DNA of 64,000 nt from JAQBQB01 sp963846925 (lineage in GTDB: Bacteria; Gemmatimonadota; Gemmatimonadetes; Gemmatimonadales; Gemmatimonadaceae): contig CAWJXW010000016.1 in the NCBI GenBank assembly GCA_963846925.1, positions 310,001 through 374,000 on the forward strand, read 5' to 3'. A program made the translations under genes and the position numbers. Under the pieces are notes generated by a model. It saw only the letters and a program-made list of their open reading frames with translations. It ran no database searches and was not told the origin of the DNA. Positions 37,620-46,909 of this stretch are shown one piece after another (the stretch's first letter is position 1; every line of letters starts with the position of its first letter).

Positions 37620-40279
37620 GTCCGCGTCGCCGGTTTTTCCGTCTTCCCTGGCGCACGAAGCGGCAGATTCGCGCCGACCTCGAGACGGAGCTCGCGTTTC
37701 ATCTCGACATGCGGGTCGACGCGCTCGTCGCGCTCGGCCTTTCGCCCGACGCCGCCCGCGCGCAAGCGATGCGCGAGTTCGGCGACATCGACGACGCACG
37801 GCGCTACATCGGCGCCGTGGACAGCGACACCGAAGCCGCCCAGCGGCGGAGCGAGTACATGCGCGATCTCTGGCAGGACATCATCTACGCTGCGCGAAAG
37901 CTGCGCGCCGCGCCGGCCTTCACCGCCGCCGCGATCGTCACGCTGGCCCTCGGCATCGGCGCGAACACGGCGATCTTCTCCGTCGTCGACCACGTCCTGC
38001 TTCAGGCGCCTCCGTTCCCGCAGGCGAACCGGCTGGTTCGCGTTCGATTCACGCAGCAGGGACACGGCGACGTGGCCACGCCGATGGACATCGTCGACTA
38101 TCCGACGCAGGCCAAGGATTTCGTCGGCTTCTCGATCGTCGACAGCTGGACCGCGAACGTCGTGCTCGAGAACGGCGACGCCGAGCGTGTGCAAGGCGTA
38201 CAGGTGGGCGCGAATCTATTCGACCTCCTACGCATCAAGCCGCTGCACGGACGCTTCTTCCGCGCGGGCGAGGACAAAGCGGGCGCGACGAACGTCGTGG
38301 TGCTGAGCGAGCAGCTCTGGCGGCGCGACTTCGGCGGCGACGAGCGGGTCATCGGCAAGACCGTGCGGATCAATGCGCGGCCGTTCACGGTCATCGGCAT
38401 CGTTCCAGCGGAGCAGCGCTATCCGTTCACGGCCGAGGCCTGGACGCCGCGTGTGTTCAGCGCGCAGGAGCTGAGCGACGATTCGCGCGGGGCGCGCTGG
38501 ATGAGCGTCGTCGGTCGCGTGAAGGACGACGTCTCGATTGACGCCGCGAACAGCGAGGTCCGGCTGATCTCGCAGTCCATGGAACATCGCTTTCCGGAGC
38601 TGTATCGCGAGCGGCGCGCACAGATCCTGAACGTGCAGGAGTACACCGTCGGCGATCTGAAAAAGCCCCTCTACGTCATTCTCGCCGCGGTGGTGCTCGT
38701 GCTGCTGATCGCCTGCGCCAACGTCGCCAACCTGCTGCTCGTGCGCGCGTCGGCGCGCGAGACCGAGATGGCGATCCGCAGCGCGCTCGGTGCCGGCCGC
38801 GGGCGACTCGTCCGCCAACTGATGACGGAGAGCGTGATGCTCTCGGCCGTCGGCGCGGCGATCGGCATCGGGTTGGCGAAGCTCGGAATGACCGTCTTGC
38901 TCAGCCCACGTGCCGGCCGGACTGGTGTTGGTGCAGAAGGCGTCGATCGACGGTCGCACGCTCGCCGCGACGACGCTCGTCGCGCTCGTCGGCCGGCTTG
39001 GTCTTCGGCTCGTTGCCCGCGATGCAGGTCGCGGGACGGGGAGTCGCGGACGCATTGCGCAGCGGGGGACGCGGCTCGCAGGGCAAGGCGATCACGAGCC
39101 GCGCCAAGCGCGCCATCGTCGTCGCCGAGCTGGCGCTCGCCGTGACGCTGCTCAGCGGCGCCGGACTCCTGCTGCGCAGCTTCAACCGCCTGCTGTCGGT
39201 CGATCCGGGGTTCCGCACCGAGAGCGTGCTGTCGATGAAGATGACCTTGCCGCAATCCAAGTACGATTCGACCGGCGATCGCATCTTCGTCCGACAACTT
39301 CTCGAGCGCGCGGCGGCAGTGCCGGGCGCGGGCAGCGTCGCGATGACGAACTTCGTTCCGCTCGACGGCGGAGGGTATCGGCTTCACCTTCAACGTGCGA
39401 GGACGCACCTACGCACGCGCGAGCGACGAGCCGGACACCGAAGTTCGACAGGTGACGCCGGCGTTCTTCAACACGATGGGCATTCCGGTCGTGCGGGGGC
39501 GCGGCATCCAGGACGGCGACGCGCCCGGCGAACCGACCGTGTACCTGGTCAACCAAGCATTCGTCCGGCGCTTCTTCCCGAACGAGAACCCGCTCGGCCA
39601 GTTCATAAGACTCGGCTGGGGCGGCGACCCCAACGAACCGTACTGCGAGGTCGTCGGCGTAGTGGGCGACGTCCACGGCGAGGGGCTCGAGGACGCACCG
39701 CTGCCGACCGTGTACGCATCGCTCGCGCAGCATCCGTTCTCGTCGCTCGCGCTGCTCGTTCGCACGAGCGCGTCGCCGGCGTCGCTCGCCACGCCGCTTC
39801 GCTCGATCGTGCGCGATCTCGACCGCGAAGTGCCGGTGTTCTCGGTACAGACGATGGCCGAGCGCGTGGCGTCGTCGGTCGGGCGCCAGCGCTTCTACAC
39901 GACGCTCGTCGCACTGTTCGCGGCGGTCGCGCTGGTGCTCGCCGCGGTCGGACTCTACGGCGTGATCGCGTACGCCGTCAGCCAGCGCACGCACGAGCTG
40001 GGCATTCGGGTCGCGCTCGGGGCGACGACTCAGCGCATCTCGACCATGGTGATCCGCGAAGGGCTCGCGCTCACGGCGCTCGGCGCGGGGCTCGGCATCG
40101 TCGCGGCGCTCGCCGCGGGAAGCGTCGTCGCGTCGCTCTTGTTCGGCGTGACACCGCGTGACCCGATCACACTCGCCGGAGTCGTAGTGGTGCTGGCGGC
40201 GGTCGCGATGCTCGCGAGCTGGCTGCCGGCTCGCCGTGCCGCGCGCGTCGACCCGTTGGTGGCGATGCGCGGAGAATAG
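37616..40279 (+). CDS. ADOP-family FtsX/MacB-like permease (cassette 3, three frame breaks)
   Basis: ~887 residues from GTG 37616. The prefix domain is LETELAFHLDMRVDALVALG. TM1 reads TLALGIGANTAIFSVVDHVL. The periplasmic domain contains GRFFRAGEDKAGATNVVVLS. FtsX 1 is VVLVLLIACANVANLLLVRA and ETEMAIRSALGAGRGRLVRQ. The second half starts AIVVAELALAVTLLSGAGLL and ends VVLAAVAMLASWLPARRAA plus RVDPLVAMRGE. Three +1 shifts (near 38905, 38990 and 39378) interrupt it. The gene is complete and probably intact in the organism. It is co-translated with PadR 3. The substrate is unknown. Confidence 0.88.
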
Positions 40280-40312
40280 CCGGTGACACTTCGCTGGCAT
40301 TTGGCGGAGACA

Positions 40313-42121
40313 ATGATTACAAAAGTCTTACTGCTGTCCGTCGTGGCGGCCGCGGTGGCGAACGCCCAGGCGCCGGCGGCGATGTTCCGGGGCGACGCGG
40401 CGCACTCGGGCCGGTACGCCGGCGGCGGCGAGCGGATCGTCGGCTTGCAGTGGCGCGTGCCGACCGACGGCGACGTCGTCGCCACGCCCGTCGTCGCCAA
40501 CGGCGTCGTGTACGTCGGCAGCGGCAGCGGCATGATGTACGCGCTGGACGAACGCAGCGGCGACGCGCGCTGGACCGTGAATCTCGGCAGCCCGATTTCG
40601 TCGTCGGCCGCCGTGGCGAACGCGCTCGTCTACGTCGGCACGCGCGACGGACGACTCCACGCCCTCGACGCCGCGAGCGGCCGCCAGAAGTGGTGGGTGC
40701 CGACCGGCGCGACGATTCCCTTCCCGTGGGGCCACGAGAGCGGCGACATGTGGACGTCGTCGCCGACGGTCGCCAACGGCCTCGTACTGTTCGGCGGCGG
40801 CGACGGCCTGCTCTACGGCGTCAGCGCGCGGGCGGGATCGGTCCTCTGGCGCGCCCATACCGGCGGACGAATTCGCACTGCACCAGCAGTCGTCGACAAG
40901 CGCGCGTACGTCGGCTCGTTTGATGGATGCGTGTACGCGTTCGACATGTCGACCGGCAAACAGATTTGGCGCTACGACACCGAAGGCGCGAAGCTGAAAT
41001 CCGGCGACTATGGCTTCGACCGTCGCAGCATTCAGTCGTCGCCGAGTGTGAGCGGCGGCGTCGTGTACGTGGGCGCGCGCGACGGATTCCTCTACGCCAT
41101 CGACGCGATGACCGGCACGCTTGCGCTGGCGCGTGGATCACCACATCTCGTGGATCAACTCTTCTCCCGCGGTGGATCAGGGCGTCGTGTTCGCCGGCAG
41201 CTCCGACGCGCATTTCCTCCAGGCCGTCGACGCGACGAGCGGCAAGGAGCTGTGGAAAGCCCAGTCGGAAGGCATCGTCTGGTCGTCGCCGGCGGTCGCG
41301 GGCCGATTCGTGTATTGGGGCGACGGCCCGGGACGCGTTCACGTGACCGACCGCGCGACCGGCGCCGAGGTCTCGAACTTCCGAACGGGGTCGCAGATCT
41401 TCAGCTCGCCGGTGATCGACGGCGACCTGCTCTTCGTCGGCAGCGGCGACGGCGGGAGTCTACGCGCTTCGCCTCGGCGCTGGCGGCCGATGCGCCCAAG
41501 CGGGCCGTCTTCTTCGACAGCACGTATCTCCGCGCGTCGCAGATCGGCAACTCGGCGGACGTCGCGAGGTATCTGCGCAACGGCGGATACGAGACGCTCG
41601 ACGCGAAGTCGGTCGCGAAGTTCCTCGAGGATCGCGTCGCCGACCGCGCGCCGAGCGTCGTCGTCTTCGCGATCGACCTCCCGCCCGCGGACGTCGTGAA
41701 GCCGCCGCTCGCCACGTCGCTGCTGCGGCGATATCTCGATGCCGGCGGGAAGATCGTGTGGCTCGGCCTTCCGCCGAACATTTGGCCCGTCGAGCCGCTC
41801 GAGGGCCAGCGCAAGAGTCTCAGCGAAGTGCAATGGGCCGCGCCCGAAGAGCTGCTCGGCGTGCCGCACGGCGACGCGCTATTCGACCAGCGCGGCGCGC
41901 GCGCAACGCCGGTCGGCCAGCACTGGGGGCTCACGTCGCGTTTTCGCGTGACCTGGTCCGTCGCGCCGGCGGGCGTGACGAACGTGCTCGCGCTCGACGA
42001 TTGGGGACTCGCCGGCGCGTGGTCGAAGGAATACGGGGGCGCGCGCGGCACCGGCTTCGTCCGCGTGCCGCCGGAGAATGTGCTCAGCGTGTACCTGGCG
42101 GCGGAGTATCGCCCGCGCTGA
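40313..42121 (+). CDS. Exported PQQ-like beta-propeller protein (three frame breaks)
   Basis: ~602 residues from ATG 40313 with signal peptide ITKVLLLSVVAAAVANAQ. The repeats carry the tryptophan-docking PQQ-binding-like pattern: GVVYVGSGSGMMYALDERSG, ALVYVGTRDGRLHALDAASG, KRAYVGSFDGCVYAFDMSTG, GVVYVGARDGFLYAIDAMTG, FVYWGDGPGRVHVTDRATG. A C-terminal alpha/beta domain (KRAVFFDSTYLRASQIGNSA, VVFAIDLPPADVV) of flavodoxin- or ThuA-like look follows. Breaks are near 41130, 41455 and 41480, all explained by extra bases. No quinoprotein active-site Cys-Cys was seen, so it may be a BamB-like or structural propeller rather than a dehydrogenase. Confidence 0.8.
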   Translation: MITKVLLLSVVAAAVANAQAPAAMFRGDAAHSGRYAGGGERIVGLQWRVPTDGDVVATPVVANGVVYVGSGSGMMYALDERSGDARWTVNLGSPISSSAAVANALVYVGTRDGRLHALDAASGRQKWWVPTGATIPFPWGHESGDMWTSSPTVANGLVLFGGGDGLLYGVSARAGSVLWRAHTGGRIRTAPAVVDKRAYVGSFDGCVYAFDMSTGKQIWRYDTEGAKLKSGDYGFDRRSIQSSPSVSGGVVYVGARDGFLYAIDAMTGTLALARGSPHLVDQLFSRGGSGRRVRRQLRRAFPPGRRRDERQGAVESPVGRHRLVVAGGRGPIRVLGRRPGTRSRDRPRDRRRGLELPNGVADLQLAGDRRRPALRRQRRRRESTRFASALAADAPKRAVFFDSTYLRASQIGNSADVARYLRNGGYETLDAKSVAKFLEDRVADRAPSVVVFAIDLPPADVVKPPLATSLLRRYLDAGGKIVWLGLPPNIWPVEPLEGQRKSLSEVQWAAPEELLGVPHGDALFDQRGARATPVGQHWGLTSRFRVTWSVAPAGVTNVLALDDWGLAGAWSKEYGGARGTGFVRVPPENVLSVYLAAEYRPR

Positions 42122-42177
42122 TTGCGCGGCGCGCCCCGGAGACCCTAATTAGAGCGAACGGGTCACCGGGAGGACCG

Positions 42178-42480
42178 ATGAAGATTCTTCAGGTCGTGCC
42201 GCGGTCTGACAGCGAGGAAAGTCTCAAGTCGCTCCTCAAGGCAAAGCTCCGCGCGCTGCGCGCGCGCCCGACCGCGTTCCGTCGCAAGGCCGAGGGAAAG
42301 CTCGCCCACGTGAAGTACCCCGGTTGGATTCGCTGGGACGAGACGATGGGCGGCATTCTCGTCGCCGAGATCCACACGAAGGACGAAACGTCGGAGTGGC
42401 TCCTTCTGCGCGCGTTCGTCGGCTATCTCGAGCGGCATTTGCGCGACAACATCGAGAACATCACAATCACGTACAGATAG
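42178..42480 (+). CDS. Conserved hypothetical protein, 100 residues
   Basis: ATG preceded by a strong GGGAGGA ribosome binding site. The protein is basic at the N-terminus (ESLKSLLKAKLRALRARPTA, FRRKAEGKLAHVKYPGW) and has a beta/alpha C-terminal half (GGILVAEIHTKDETSEWLLL, FVGYLERHLRDNIENITITY). No signal or TM segment and no recognised family. The ending IENITITY resembles small mixed alpha/beta proteins. Repeat family C begins at the first base after the TAG. Confidence 0.7.
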   Translation: MKILQVVPRSDSEESLKSLLKAKLRALRARPTAFRRKAEGKLAHVKYPGWIRWDETMGGILVAEIHTKDETSEWLLLRAFVGYLERHLRDNIENITITYR

Positions 42481-42510
42481 GTCTCTGGTCACCGGTCTCC
42501 GGTCACAGGA
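42481..42510 (+). repeat. Short-word repeat, family C (GGTCTCTGGTC), single arm
   Basis: GTCTCTGGTCACCGGTCTCC followed by GGTCACAGG, starting at the base after the stop codon at 42478-42480. The same words (GGTCACTGGTC, GGTCTC) make up the repeat at 57235, which also starts directly after a TAG. Only one arm is present here. Confidence 0.6.
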
Positions 42511-42539
42511 AAACGGCGACGCTTCCCCATCCGACATCC

Positions 42540-42961
42540 ATGACAAAACGAACATTCTTCTTCACTTCGATCGTCGGGGCCGCGTTCGCGGCCGGATTGA
42601 CCGTCGACCACCTCGCTTTCGCCGCGCAGCAGCAGCCGTCGATCAAGCGCACCATTCTCCAGCGACAAGACGATCCCGGCTCGCCGAAGTACGAGGCGAT
42701 CATGGGGATTTCCGAGATTCCGCCGGGTGGTACGTCGGGCAAGCATCGTCACCCGGGGATCGAGCTCTCCTACGTCCTCGAGGGATCGGTGGAGCTCACG
42801 CACGAAGGGAAGCCGCCAGTGACCGTGAAGGCCGGCGAAGCGACGATGAATACGCTCGGCGGCATTCACACCGCGACGAATCGCGGCACGACGTTCCGGT
42901 GAAGATTCTCACCGTCTACGTCGTCGAGAAAGGCAAGCCGCTCGCCGAAGTGGTGCCGTAA
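42540..42961 (+). CDS. Exported cupin-domain protein (frame break near the end)
   Basis: ~140 residues. The N-terminal signal (TFFFTSIVGAAFAAGLTVDH) precedes a single cupin barrel: motif 1 GTSGKHRHPGIELSYVLEGS (G...H.H....E....G), then VELTHEGKPPVTVKAGEATM, and motif 2 from NTLGGIHTATN. One base lost in a C run at ~42898 (TTCCGG for TTCCCGG) ends the frame early. Corrected, it continues VKILTVYVVEKGKPLAEVVP to TAA at 42959. His ligands are intact, so metal binding is likely; substrate or role is unknown. Confidence 0.82.
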
Positions 42962-42971
42962 CGCGCGACGG

Positions 42972-43497
42972 TCAGGCGAGCGACGCGTCTTCCTTGATTT
43001 GGGCGGCGTGTCGCGCGGCGTGCGCGCCGGCGAACGCGATCCATCCGTAGCCCGTGAGCGGACCGAGCGCGGGGTGCGGCGCGGACGACTTCGTTCAGCG
43101 CGAGTCCGTCGGCCGCGCGAATCACGTCCTTCAACTCGCGACGCGCCGCCTCGAAGTCGCTCCAGACGCGCGATGCGTCGGTGTCGCGCGGCTCGCCGAG
43201 CTCCGACGTCTTGAAACGAGTCGACCGGATCTCGACGCGATCCGTATCCACGATCGTGAAAACCGACGACGCGTCGCTCTCGGGCGGCAACGCGCGCGCC
43301 TGATCGGCGAGCGATTGCAGCCGCTTGGTCAAACGTTGCTCGACGATCGCCACATGGTGCACGACTTCCGCGGGTGACCAGCGGTCGGGCGCCGGACGCG
43401 CCGTGCGCTGCTCGGCCGGAATCGCCCTGTAGGCGGCTTCCAGCGTCACGGCTTGGCGATCGATGTAGTCGATTAGCTCGGAGATGCGTGGGTGCAT
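42972..43497 (-). CDS. DinB-superfamily protein (one frame break)
   Basis: ~175 residues from ATG 43497 (MHPRISELIDYIDRQ). Four-helix DinB/YfiT-like bundle: LEAAYRAIPAEQRTARPAPD, RWSPAEVVHHVAIVEQRLTK with the His of the metal triad in VHHVAIVE, and, after a +1 shift near 43082, GYGWIAFAGAHAARHAAQIK with the distal H...H. Members are metal-binding helical bundles, some of them thiol-dependent transferases. It is one of three DinB-type genes in the window. It runs divergently from the OPT transporter. Confidence 0.82.
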
Positions 43498-43630
43498 CTT
43501 CGAAAGAAAGCGGCAGGCGCAAGCGGTGTCCGCCATGGGTCGCGCGCGCCTGGCGCAAGCGGTCCGGCGCCGCTATTGTCGCCGCACTTGTTTGCGCTTT
43601 GTCAACCAGGTATCGACGCCGAGCTGATAC

Positions 43631-45391
43631 GTGCCCGCTTCGACTCAGCAGAAACCGCCTGACGTTCGCGAGTTCTCGCCGCGCTCGATCATCGTCGGAT
43701 TGATCGTCGCGCTCGTCATCGGCGCGTCGTATCCGTACGTCGTGCTCAAGTTCGGCTTCGGGCCGAACATCTCGGTCGTGTCGGCGTTCTTCGGCTTCCT
43801 CGCGCTCGGGTTGTTCACGCGCAACTACAACCGCTGGGAAAACAACGTCGTCCAGACGGCCGGGACGACGGCGGGGCAGATCGCATTTCTGTGCTGGCTC
43901 CTCGCCGCGTTCGACATCATGCGCGCCGACCCGACGAGCGGGTTCGACGTGCGTCTGACGCGCATGCAGACGTTCATCTGGCTGTCGGCGTCGGGACTGC
44001 TCGGCGTGTTCCTCGCCGTTCCGCTTCGCAAGCACTTCATCGAAGACGAGAACCTTCCGTTCCCGGACGGCGTCGCCGCCGGCGAAACGCTCATCATGCT
44101 CGACTCGCACGGCCCGCAGGCGCGCAAGTCGGCGTTCGCCATGGTGGGCGCGCTGGTCGTGTCGGGGTTCACGTTTCTCGCGACGCAGCTTCAGTGGATC
44201 GTCGACACGATCCCCGTGACGGTCAACGCGTTCTCGGCGCGCGTCGGCATCGGCTTCGGCATCTCGTTCCTGAACATCGGCTCGGGCATCATCATCGGGC
44301 TCAGAATCAGCACGAGCATGTTCATCGGCGGCGTGATCGGCTGGATTCTCGCGCCGCCGTGGCTCTTGTCGCACGGACTCATCGCGGCCGACGCGAAGCG
44401 CGTGGACATCTTGCTCACCGTGATGTGGTTCGCGGTCGGAATGCTGATCGCCGGCGGCATCACGGGACTCGCGCTTCGCTGGCGCGTCCTCGTCAAATCG
44501 TTCAAGGGGCTCACCGCGGGGGGAATGAGCGGCGACCTCCCGTTGCGGTGGGTGTGGATCGGCGTGGGCGCCTCCACCGTGTTCTTGATCATCGTGCAGA
44601 GCGCGTTCTTCCATACGCCGGTGTGGCAATCCGTCGTCGCCATCGCGCTCTCGGTGCCGCTCGGTCTCGTCGCGCTCCGCGTGCTCGGCGAGACGAACTG
44701 GGGGCCGATCAGCACGATGGTGAATCTCGTGCAGGCGATCTTCGGCGGGCTCGCGCCGGGCGACCTGCGCGCGAGCATGGTGTCGAGCGGCATCACGGGC
44801 GCGGTCGCGGCCGAGTCCGAGGGGTTGATGCAGGACTTCCGCGCGGGGCAGATGATCGGCTCGACGCCGCGCATTCTGACCTACATGCAGCTGCTCGCGG
44901 TGCCGTTCGGGGCGCTCGCGCTGGCGTTCATGTATCCGTTGTTGCGCGACACGTACGGGATCATCGGCGAGCACGCGCAGCTCTTGAGCCCCACGTCGCA
45001 GCGGTGGGTGGGGTTCGCGAAGATCGTGACGCACGATTTCTCGGGAGCAACACTCACGGCCGCCGCGGCGATGCGGTTGACGTGGATGAAGGAGTCGTTC
45101 GGCGCGGGCGTGCTCGTCGGCATCGTTTTGACGGTGCTCGAGCAGCGCAAGGACTGGCACTGGTTCCTGCCGTCGCCGACGGGGATGGGCATCGCGATGC
45201 TGATTCCGTTCAGCGCGGTGACGATGATCTTCGTCGGCGCGGTCGCGGATCGAATTTGGAAGATGCTCAACCCCGACAGCCACGAGCGCTACTCCATCCC
45301 GATCGCGTCGGGGTTGATCGCGGGAGAGGCGCTCGTCGCGGTAGTCATTCCGCTGCTCGTCACGCTGCACCTCATGAAGTTGCCGTCGTAG
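43631..45391 (+). CDS. OPT-family oligopeptide transporter
   Basis: 586 residues from GTG with about 14 TM helices and an unbroken frame. Characteristic segments: N-terminal FSPRSIIVGLIVALVIGASY, LPFPDGVAAGETLIMLDS (the P.G.A.AE motif), IGFGISFLNIGSGIIIGLRI, GAVAAESEGLMQDFRAGQMI (the LMQD....Y.. region) and WHWFLPSPTGMGIAMLIPFS. The family imports peptides or metal-chelate conjugates by proton symport. The bacterial TIGR00733-like branch best matches this size. The exonuclease gene starts at the very next base. Confidence 0.9.
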   Translation: MPASTQQKPPDVREFSPRSIIVGLIVALVIGASYPYVVLKFGFGPNISVVSAFFGFLALGLFTRNYNRWENNVVQTAGTTAGQIAFLCWLLAAFDIMRADPTSGFDVRLTRMQTFIWLSASGLLGVFLAVPLRKHFIEDENLPFPDGVAAGETLIMLDSHGPQARKSAFAMVGALVVSGFTFLATQLQWIVDTIPVTVNAFSARVGIGFGISFLNIGSGIIIGLRISTSMFIGGVIGWILAPPWLLSHGLIAADAKRVDILLTVMWFAVGMLIAGGITGLALRWRVLVKSFKGLTAGGMSGDLPLRWVWIGVGASTVFLIIVQSAFFHTPVWQSVVAIALSVPLGLVALRVLGETNWGPISTMVNLVQAIFGGLAPGDLRASMVSSGITGAVAAESEGLMQDFRAGQMIGSTPRILTYMQLLAVPFGALALAFMYPLLRDTYGIIGEHAQLLSPTSQRWVGFAKIVTHDFSGATLTAAAAMRLTWMKESFGAGVLVGIVLTVLEQRKDWHWFLPSPTGMGIAMLIPFSAVTMIFVGAVADRIWKMLNPDSHERYSIPIASGLIAGEALVAVVIPLLVTLHLMKLPS

Positions 45392-46220
45392 ATGATCGTC
45401 CATCTCATCGACGGCACGTACGAGCTGTTCCGCCACTTTTACGGGTTGCGGAGATTCGCGGAGAGGGAAAGATCCGAAGTACGGCGCGGCGGTCGGCGTG
45501 TTGAACACCGTGCTGCAGATGATCGAGGGCGGCGCGACGCACGTCGGCGTCGCGACGGATCGCGTGATCGAGTCGTTCCGCAACGATCTCTGGCCGGGGT
45601 ACAAGACGGGTGCGGGGATCGACCGCGCGCTCTGGGCGCAGTTTCGCCCGCTGGAGGACGCGCTCGAGGCGATGGGTGTCGTGACGTGGCCGATGGTCGA
45701 GCTCGAAGCCGACGACGCCCTCGCGTCGGCGGCGCACATCGCCGCGCAGGACTCGACCGTCGAGAAGGTGTCGATCTGGACGCCCGACAAGGATCTCGCG
45801 CAGTGCGTGCGCGGCGACCGCGTCGTACAAGTCGACCGGAAGTCGCAGAAGATTCGCAACGAGGCGGGAGTGCGCGAAAAGTTCGGCGTCGAGCCGCGTT
45901 TCATCCCCGACTATCTCGCGCTCGTCGGCGACAGTGCGGACGGCTATCCGGGGTTACCAGGGATTGGCGCGGTGACGGCGGCGCGATTGATCAACCGCCA
46001 CGGCGCGCTCGAGGACTTTCCCACCGATGTGCTCGCCGGCGAAAAGCGCGAGCTGGCGCTCCTGTTCAAGACGCTCGCGACGCTGCGCACCGATGCTCCG
46101 CTGTTCGAAAATGTTACGGTGCTCGAATGGCGGGGACCGACGCGCTCGTTCGCAGAGGTCGCCAAGCGATTGGAAGACACCCGGCTGCCGGTGCGCGCAG
46201 GGGCCGCGGCGGAGCGATAG
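45392..46220 (+). CDS. Stand-alone 5'-3' exonuclease (PolI N-terminal-domain type; one frame break)
   Basis: ~275 residues. The N-terminal PIN-like nuclease has an acidic site (MIVHLIDGTYELFRHFYGLR; ELEADDALASAAH; WTPDKDLAQCVRGD). A helix-three-turn-helix DNA-binding segment (VGDSADGYPGLPGIGAVTAA) follows. A +1 shift near 45465 interrupts the start; corrected it reads GKDPKYGAAVGVLNTVLQMI. There is no polymerase domain. Such FEN-like proteins remove RNA primers or flaps. The ATG directly follows the OPT transporter's TAG, an odd functional pairing. Confidence 0.85.
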
Positions 46221-46441
46221 GCCGGCCGGCGATCACTCCGACATCACCTATCGCGACACAGCATTGCGGGTGACGGCGACCGCCTCCATCGATTCGACGT
46301 GTAGGGCGCTGGTCGGCAAGGAGTTACGCGCGGTGAGCGTTTCGTGATTTGCGCGGCATCGCGCGGCGTACCGTGTCGCTTGCGCGTCGCTCGGCGCGCC
46401 GGACCAAACGTCCGAACTCCAATGCCTTCATGGGAGGACTG

Positions 46442-46888
46442 ATGCGTACCACGACCCTGCTCGCCCTCGGCGCCGCCATTGTCGTCGCCGCTTGCTCCGA
46501 CGACCAATCCTCGTCCCCGACGTCTCCACGAACTGCGAAAGGTCGGCGGCGTTCCGCGAGTGCCGTGTCAGCCTCGTCAGGGCCAGTCCGCAAACGGAAA
46601 GCCCGTCGACCAAGTGGGCTTCACCAAGATCACCAAGGTTGTTAGGTACCCCCGAACTCGAAATGTCCCGATGTAAACCATAGTGGTACTTCAACGGCGA
46701 CCTGCCCCGTCGGCACCACGCTCGTCGGCGGTGGCCACATCTTCACCCACTTCTCCGCCGGGGCCTCGCCGCCGTGGATCTCGACATCGGCCGACGATTA
46801 CAAGAACGGCTGGCTCATCTACGTCGACAATAATGAGATAAATGCAGGGCAGATCGCAATTGAGGCGGTCGCGTACTGCGCGAGCTGA
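46442..46888 (+). CDS. Small lipoprotein broken by several frame shifts
   Basis: ATG with GGGAGGA 4 nt upstream. The lipoprotein signal (TLLALGAAIVVAACSDDQSS) has a lipobox AAC. The mature part must be followed through at least two or three shifts (between 46530 and 46680): SANGKPVDQVGFTKITKVVR, then NSKCPDVNHSGTSTATCPVG, TTLVGGGHIFTHFSAGASPP, NGWLIYVDNNEINAGQIAIE, and AVAYCAS before TGA at 46886. About 145 residues. The C...C pattern and Gly/Asn-rich strands suggest an exported beta protein. It could be a decayed gene rather than sequence error. Confidence 0.55.
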
Positions 46889-46909
46889 GCGCTCCGCGGG
46901 ATGGCGCTT

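Noticed and set aside
42866..45904. 1012-codon minus-strand reading frame
   Set aside because: It lies antisense to the DinB, OPT and exonuclease genes. Its translation is Arg/His/Asp-rich low complexity typical of the complement of GC-rich codons, while OPT shows clear family motifs.
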